Source of the DNA: Planctomycetia bacterium
GTDB taxonomy: Bacteria; Planctomycetota; Planctomycetia; Gemmatales; Gemmataceae
Assembly (NCBI GenBank): GCA_005772955.1
Contig: SXID01000084.1
Coordinates: forward strand, 1 to 55,467
Direction: 5' to 3'
Length of the DNA: 55,467 bases
Below the pieces are notes generated by a model. That model had not been told where the DNA came from, made no database searches, and saw only the letters and a list, made by a program, of their open reading frames with translations. The translations under genes were made by a program, and so were the position numbers. Positions 50,218-55,467 of this stretch are shown in pieces (within the stretch, counting starts at the first letter, position 1; each line of letters begins with the position of its first letter).

Positions 50218-53200
50218 TCATAACAGTCGCTCACGCTTCCGCAAAAGCCACTCGGCCAGCAGAAGTGATAATAGCAATACATAGATGAACGGCTGGTTCC
50301 ACAGCGGCACCGGTGGGCACGGCTGGTTCAACGGCACTCGCTGAAGGTTCTTCAGGTCGTTGAGGACATCGGTCGCGTTCGCGAGCGTGTAGAACCCGCC
50401 GCCGGAGATGGTCGCGGACGCGACGAGGTCGGTACGGTTCAGTTCTGTTCGCTCGCGCTCGTCCATCGGCGGCAACACGCGTGCGTTTGCGAACGGCCGC
50501 GCGCCCTGCACTTCGGGATCGGTCAACTCGAACCGGTATTCGCCATCAGGGGCGCGGGCCAGAGTTGTCTCGAACAGCACCGTCGGGCCGGGCGTGCGGG
50601 TGAGCGTGATCGTGCTGGTTTCCGTCGCGCCGGGGCTGGGCGTACCGTCCGGCTTCAGCAGCGGCGAGCGTGTCATCGTCACGCGGACCGGCGCGACGCC
50701 CGCAGGTGCAGGTGACTCGATCGGGAACCGCACCTGCACGGTCACCTTCTCGTTACGGCGGAACTCGGTCTTGGGCACGATGCGCACTTCTGGCCTGCGA
50801 ACCCGCGAGCGGGAGAGAACCCGCATCGTCTGCATCCAGAATTTGTCGAAGTGGTCCTCGTCGTTGCGGTATCGCCATCGCCAGGTGTCGTCGAACCCGA
50901 AGAACATTACCGGTCCATTGCCGACGAACTGTTGCACCACGAGCGGGTGATTCTCGCCGGCAGCGCCGCCCTCGGCACGCACCGTGGGGTGGGTCGCGAG
51001 CACCCGCGTGAGCGGCTTCGGCCGGTAGCCCTTCGCGTACCAGAGCAGTTCCTGGAACTGGTTCCACACGCGGTTGGATTCGGCCTCGTCGGGCGAGAGC
51101 AGAAAGATCGGGTGCTGCTTACCGACTGGCGTCCACCGCGGGCGGAACCCTTCTGTAATCGGTTGCTCTTCGGTCGGGCGCGTCACCACCGGAAGATCGC
51201 TGGGAATCACCGGCAGTACTTCCGCGAGTGGCGTGTCCACGTAGGCGGCCGGAGTGCCGTGTTCGCCGCAGAGGAAGAGCAACCCGCCGCCTTTCTCCTT
51301 CACGAAATCGGCGAGGTCGCGCAGCGCGAGCGCCGATCGCGGCACCTGCTTCGGGTCCACGTCCCCGAGGACGACCACGTCGAAGTCGAACAGTTCCGCG
51401 CGCGTCGGGAAGTCGCCGCGGAACGCGGAGCGGTCGGTTTCCGCCCAGCCCTTCGAGGCGTCGAGCAGCACCACCTGGACCTCGACCGCCTTGCCGCCGA
51501 TGGACCTGTCCGACTCGCGTTCCAACATGACCTTCACGAACCGGAAGTCGTAGCGCGGGTAGCCTTCAACGTACAGGACGCGTATGCGGCGTGATTCGGT
51601 CACGAGAATCATGCGCTCGATCTCGTTGTTGCGCCGGTTGGTTTCGCCCGGCACCGTAGGCACGCTGAGGATGAACGTCTTCTCGCCGATCTCCATCGGA
51701 ACGTGTGTCACGGTTACGTCCACTGGGTTGCCATTCAGGTCTGGGGTGACGGTGACCTGTCCGCGGTCTTCGAGTTTGCCGTTCGCGAGCCGCTCCTTGA
51801 GGGATACCGTGACCGGATTGGCGGGCACGTCGCCTTTCGCGGTGAGCCGCGCCTTGAGGACGAGCTGGTCACCGCGACCGACCACGTCTTCCGCTTGCAG
51901 GTCGGTGAGTGCGAGGTCGGGGGTCTGCCACGGGTCGCCGGTGCCGACGAGGAACAGCGGGACGCCGTCGAGCGCTGCGGCGCGGGCCGCTTTGGGCAGA
52001 TCGTTGCCTGCGGTGGTGACGCCGTCGGTGAACATGATGATGGCGGAGAGCGTGCCACCGCGGAACTTCTTCAGCACGTCTTCGACGCCGTCGCCGAGGT
52101 GCGATCCGTCGCCAGTCGGTTCCAACTTCTTGAGTGCGTCGCGAGCGTCCGCGAGTTGGCTTTCATCCTCCACGGTGGCAACCGGGCGTACCTCGGCCTT
52201 TGCATCCACAGCGAAGATGTGAACTTTCACCTGCTTCTCGCGAAGCAGTTTGTCGAGCCAGTCGGCGTCTTTGCGTGTGAGGAGCATTTGCGCGAGCCTG
52301 AGCCGGTTCGCTTCAGAAAGGTCAGTGGTGCCCGCCAGTTCTTCCGCCTTCGCGCGCACGGCGGGGTCGCGCATCTCGTCCACCTTGGCCATGCTCGCGG
52401 AGGTGTCGAGGAGGATGACGACTTCGGGCCAGCCCTCGCGGTCGAATGCGAGCCGCAGTTGTGGGAGGAGCACGAACAGCGCGAGCAGGAAGACGGCACA
52501 CCGGAGCAGCGCGGGCACAACGAGGCGACCGAACCCGCCGGCCGCCCGGCGTTCGAGCCGGTACACGCCGAGCGTGAGCACGAGGCAGCCGAATGCAAGC
52601 GTACCGACGACGCGCCGGTCGGTGACCGCGTTCTTGAAGAAGGCGGTGGCGCCTTCGAGTCGCCACCGGGTGCCCTCGCCCGGGCCGGCGGTGGGCATGC
52701 CGGCGGTGGACTCGACGCTCGCACGCGGGCCATGCGGGAGGAACCCAAGCGGGTTCCCGGTGCGTTCGGCATGGAACACCGCGAACAGCACCGCGGCGCC
52801 GAGCGCGAGCGGGACGAACGCCGCCGCGAGTGTGATCAGTCGCACGAGGGGCGAGCGTGCGGTCGCGCTGCCTCCGCCGCCGGTGCGCGATGGTCCGAGA
52901 CGCCATGCGAGGATCAGTTCCGTTACGAGCAGGAGCACCGCGAACAGCACCGCTGCGCGTGCGATCCAGGGGCCGTGTGGACGCGGGGCCGTGGTGATGA
53001 CCGCGCCACTCTCGCTGGTCGGTTTCACCTCGGTCGGGTCGGGGACGAACTGCACGCCGCTTAGAGACTTGAACTCGCGCGGGTCGATGCGCGTGAGGTC
53101 CGATTCCGTTGGTGCACCGACGACGATCTCGGGCACGTTCACCGCGAACGCGCGGTCGCGTGCTCCGTTGAGGCCCATTCGGTACAGGCCGCTCGCGGTG

Positions 53201-55230
53201 GTGTTCGTGAATCGGGCGACACCGGCTTCATCTTGTAGCACGAGCGGGACAGCGGCGATGAGTCCATCGGGACCGTTGATCCCGGCGATCAGCCCGGCGG
53301 AAGATGGCGGGAAGAACTCCTCGATCGTTTCGCTGGTGCGGAGCGTGTGCCGGTCCGGATTCGCGACGGAGTACTTGAGGAACTCGTGCCAGAACACGAG
53401 GTAGGTTTGCATCGTCGCCCAGTCGGTCCAGTCGCGGTTGAACGTGCTGGTGAAGACGTACACACGCCCGCGGTGTTTGGTCCACTCTACGATCGCCGGG
53501 TCGGGCTTCGTGGCGGAGGGCGTTGCCTTAGGCATCGGGTTCGAGACCGGGCGTGAGAATGTCAGTAGCCGATGGGCGCGGCCGTCTGCTGGCGAGTCGA
53601 GCTTCACATAAGAACGGAATGGTTCGTTGATCAGTTCAGTCCGCAGTTTGGGGGAACTGAACAACACGAGTGGCGGCCGGCTGTACGCATCCTCTTCCGC
53701 CGCGAGCCGGAAGCCGGGGTCATCAGGTCCGGTACCGGTGATGACATCACCGAGAGCGCCGGGCAGCACGCCCGCTCCTTCGCGGTAGAGTTCGGCGTTG
53801 TATTTCGCGAGGCTTGCGGACGATGAGGAGTTCGGCCCCAAGCCGATGACGACGGTTCCGCCGCGCCGGAGTACCGCGTCAAGTTTCGCGGCCAGGGCGG
53901 CGGTCGGGTTCGGCACGTCGCAGAGGAACACGCAATCGACGCCGGTGATGTCGTATGCGGGGTCGAGGAATTCGGCGGGGGTGACCGGCTCGCGTGGTCG
54001 GTTAGGCGTGTCGGTGAGCTTGGCGCCGGGCGGGAACAGCGCGCGGTGGAGGTGCGTGGCGGCCCGGCGGTTCGCGTTGGGGTCGGCGTTACCGTTAACG
54101 AGAACCGCGTGCAGTCCATCGCGCACCTCGACAGCGAGCGCGCGGCTGTCGTCGGCGACCAGGTCGTCGCTGTCCACGAGTTTCGCTTGAAGGATGTGAA
54201 CGCCGCGTTCACGGAACCGCTGTTGGTGGTCGAGGTCGAACTTCACCTGCTGGCGGCCGCCGGGGGGGATCGCCTCGACGGGTTTCTGCTCGACTGAGGT
54301 GAGGGTGTCACCCCCGGCGGACGGTCGTCCCAGTAGCAACTCGACACGCACGCCCTTGCGCTCGCCGCGCCCGAGGTTGGCGACGACAACTGTGACCGTG
54401 ACCGGTTGATCGACGATCGGCATCGGGTCAGCGAGGGTGATCTCGGCGATGGCGAGGTTTTCGGCGTCGTGGCCCGCGGTGTCCACGATAGCCACATCGG
54501 AACGGGACACGATGCGCTGCCAGAGTTCTGCGGTGCTGTTCTCGGCGCGCGGGACCGCGTTCACCCACGACGATTTTTGCAGGTCGGTGAAGAACGTGAG
54601 TTGGCGCCGCGGGTAGGCGCGGGGGGATCGCGCGAGGACATCGGCGACAGTCGCGAGTGTGGTGGTGTGGTCGGCGGTACTGTGTGTTGGTTTCAGCTTC
54701 CGCAGTTCGGCCACGACCTTGTCGGGATCGTTCGAGGGGCCCGGCACAAGCGGTTGAATCGCGGTCGTGAGGACCAGGACGGTGTAGCCATCGCCGGGGT
54801 TGCCGGAGCGGACGAGGTTCTCGGCCTGGGTGATCGCGCGCTGGAACCGGGTCTGATCGCCGTCGGCGCGTGCGGTCATGCTCAGAGAGGCATCGAGGAC
54901 GAGGACGTGGTGGGTGCGTGGGACGTTCGCGATCGTCTCCGAAGTGCCCGGTCTGATCAGTTGCCAGAGATCTTCGGCCCACGGTGTTGTGGCGATCATC
55001 GCGAAGGGCAAAAGGATCAGCGCTAGTGTGCGGAGCGCGAGTAGCACCCACTGGTCGATGCGGCGCTTGTGCCGGCGCTCCGCGACCAGGAGAAACCTGA
55101 TCGCGGCGAAGGGGACAATCTGATATCGTTTTCGAAAGAGGAGGTGTACGACGAGCGGCACGCCGACTGCGACGCCAGCGGCACCGGCAGCCATGAGTGG
55201 TGTGAACACGGCGAACAGGGGGTGCATCAT
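50218..55230 (-). CDS. BatA-type/VWA double-length fusion membrane protein
   Basis: A 1670-residue protein; ATG 55230 is chosen (a second ATG follows) because MMHPLFAVFTPLMAAG is the normal start of BatA-type proteins. First half: two membrane helices (8-32, 62-82), a VWA-like domain with DASLSM at 113-118, a CARDB-like region around 265-350, and a Rossmann/GATase1-like region around 375-470. Four membrane helices follow (758-778, 797-820, 873-892, 905-925). Second half: another VWA domain with DTSASM at 942-947, FTDGV and then a GATase1-like domain with MFFGFDDTWRWR, ending in a final helix near 1645-1663. These are usually two genes; here they are one uninterrupted frame. It heads the operon with the DUF4175-like gene. 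Confidence 0.88.
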   Translation of the reverse strand: MMHPLFAVFTPLMAAGAAGVAVGVPLVVHLLFRKRYQIVPFAAIRFLLVAERRHKRRIDQWVLLALRTLALILLPFAMIATTPWAEDLWQLIRPGTSETIANVPRTHHVLVLDASLSMTARADGDQTRFQRAITQAENLVRSGNPGDGYTVLVLTTAIQPLVPGPSNDPDKVVAELRKLKPTHSTADHTTTLATVADVLARSPRAYPRRQLTFFTDLQKSSWVNAVPRAENSTAELWQRIVSRSDVAIVDTAGHDAENLAIAEITLADPMPIVDQPVTVTVVVANLGRGERKGVRVELLLGRPSAGGDTLTSVEQKPVEAIPPGGRQQVKFDLDHQQRFRERGVHILQAKLVDSDDLVADDSRALAVEVRDGLHAVLVNGNADPNANRRAATHLHRALFPPGAKLTDTPNRPREPVTPAEFLDPAYDITGVDCVFLCDVPNPTAALAAKLDAVLRRGGTVVIGLGPNSSSSASLAKYNAELYREGAGVLPGALGDVITGTGPDDPGFRLAAEEDAYSRPPLVLFSSPKLRTELINEPFRSYVKLDSPADGRAHRLLTFSRPVSNPMPKATPSATKPDPAIVEWTKHRGRVYVFTSTFNRDWTDWATMQTYLVFWHEFLKYSVANPDRHTLRTSETIEEFFPPSSAGLIAGINGPDGLIAAVPLVLQDEAGVARFTNTTASGLYRMGLNGARDRAFAVNVPEIVVGAPTESDLTRIDPREFKSLSGVQFVPDPTEVKPTSESGAVITTAPRPHGPWIARAAVLFAVLLLVTELILAWRLGPSRTGGGGSATARSPLVRLITLAAAFVPLALGAAVLFAVFHAERTGNPLGFLPHGPRASVESTAGMPTAGPGEGTRWRLEGATAFFKNAVTDRRVVGTLAFGCLVLTLGVYRLERRAAGGFGRLVVPALLRCAVFLLALFVLLPQLRLAFDREGWPEVVILLDTSASMAKVDEMRDPAVRAKAEELAGTTDLSEANRLRLAQMLLTRKDADWLDKLLREKQVKVHIFAVDAKAEVRPVATVEDESQLADARDALKKLEPTGDGSHLGDGVEDVLKKFRGGTLSAIIMFTDGVTTAGNDLPKAARAAALDGVPLFLVGTGDPWQTPDLALTDLQAEDVVGRGDQLVLKARLTAKGDVPANPVTVSLKERLANGKLEDRGQVTVTPDLNGNPVDVTVTHVPMEIGEKTFILSVPTVPGETNRRNNEIERMILVTESRRIRVLYVEGYPRYDFRFVKVMLERESDRSIGGKAVEVQVVLLDASKGWAETDRSAFRGDFPTRAELFDFDVVVLGDVDPKQVPRSALALRDLADFVKEKGGGLLFLCGEHGTPAAYVDTPLAEVLPVIPSDLPVVTRPTEEQPITEGFRPRWTPVGKQHPIFLLSPDEAESNRVWNQFQELLWYAKGYRPKPLTRVLATHPTVRAEGGAAGENHPLVVQQFVGNGPVMFFGFDDTWRWRYRNDEDHFDKFWMQTMRVLSRSRVRRPEVRIVPKTEFRRNEKVTVQVRFPIESPAPAGVAPVRVTMTRSPLLKPDGTPSPGATETSTITLTRTPGPTVLFETTLARAPDGEYRFELTDPEVQGARPFANARVLPPMDERERTELNRTDLVASATISGGGFYTLANATDVLNDLKNLQRVPLNQPCPPVPLWNQPFIYVLLLSLLLAEWLLRKRERLL

Positions 55231-55378
55231 GTGGTGCGCCGGACGACCGCGACGCGGCGGATCTGTGGGTGCGAACAGGACAACGATCGCGAACCGGCAC
55301 CGTAGGCCGTTGTCCTCAGTATGCCGGCATGGTATCCCAGTGGCAACGGGCAGAACGGCGGAACGGCGGACGTTGGTA

Positions 55379-55406
55379 TTGACTCCCTCGATGTGCTGGA
55401 TAACAT
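55379..55406 (+). promoter_or_regulatory. Probable promoter of the tRNA gene
   Basis: TTGACT (55379-55384) and TAACAT (55401-55406) are separated by 16 bases and lie about 20 bases before the tRNA 5' end. No other gene starts between. Confidence 0.5.
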
Positions 55407-55425
55407 ACCCAAACAATAGAAATGA

Positions 55426-55467
55426 CGGGCTGTAGCTCAGCTTGGCTAGAGCGCTTGGTTCGGGACC
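55426..55467 (+). tRNA. tRNA-Pro (anticodon CGG), cut by the window end
   Basis: The acceptor 5' strand CGGGCTG is followed by TA, a D-arm GCTC...GAGC, G26, anticodon stem CTTGG and loop TTCGGGA, giving anticodon CGG. The C1 start is typical of bacterial proline tRNAs. The 3' half, including the T-arm, lies outside. Confidence 0.88.

Noticed and set aside
48743-50284. A 513-residue plus-strand frame opposite the DUF4175-like gene
   Set aside because: Arg/Glu/Gly-rich shadow without signal, motif or start signals; the minus-strand gene has membrane helices and operon overlaps.

Overview
The window looks like a piece of a planctomycete chromosome, most likely from the Gemmata/Gemmataceae group. 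The basis is gene content plus GC-rich sequence: a prepilin-like DUF1559 protein, a DUF1080 protein, a di-haem DUF1111 oxidoreductase, secreted beta-propeller and WD40-type proteins with the Gemmata-style N-terminus 'DRYGDPLPTGAI', an HpnC-type squalene-pathway synthase, a PhoPQ-activated-type hydrolase, and a very large BatA/VWA envelope operon. No database search was possible, so family names rest on motifs I can read.

Layout. 1-3193 (+): the tail of a truncated gene, two related secreted proteins that share an unrecognised domain, and a membrane-anchored coiled-coil protein. 3236-4075 (-): a solitary DNA methyltransferase. 4296-10964 (mostly +): a polysaccharide-export cluster (ABC permease, ABC ATPase, two GT4-type glycosyltransferases and one broken glycosyltransferase), with a CPBP membrane protease (-) and trpC inserted. 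11339-17513 (-): a TolB-like propeller, a palindromic insertion next to mug, di-haem oxidoreductase, an unknown protein, DoxX, an SPL-type radical SAM protein and a small membrane-anchored protein. 17985-23607 (+): prkA, an SRP RNA gene that I recognise from its conserved core, a yeaH-type VWA gene, spoVR and a small overlapping gene. 23684-31889: a membrane protein, a dienelactone hydrolase, a 1226-residue zinc-ribbon/propeller protein, a putative outer-membrane barrel (-) and an S1/P1-nuclease-like protein. 31958-43944: BFD-like ferredoxin, an RCK-channel-RCK protein, hpnC and three genes co-directional with it, DUF1559 protein, M50 protease, class V aminotransferase, coaD, DUF1080 and lactonase-type proteins. 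43993-55230 (-): an envelope operon of a BatA/VWA double-length fusion, a DUF4175-like coiled-coil giant, a Met-rich secreted protein and a Tat-exported alpha/alpha-toroid protein. The window ends inside a tRNA-Pro(CGG).

Two themes cut across the genes. First, gene ends are rich in long hairpins, and several stop codons lie inside hairpin arms; between two convergent gene pairs an 18-bp perfect stem sits with stop codons in its arms or directly abutting them. Second, there are several families of short dispersed palindromic repeats, including one palindromic element flanked by a perfect 17-bp direct repeat beside mug. The most rewarding points for follow-up are the SRP RNA lying inside the prkA-yeaH-spoVR cluster, the fused BatA/VWA protein and its operon, the RCK channel with a non-canonical pore motif, the novel paired secreted domain, and the hairpin/stop-codon arrangement.
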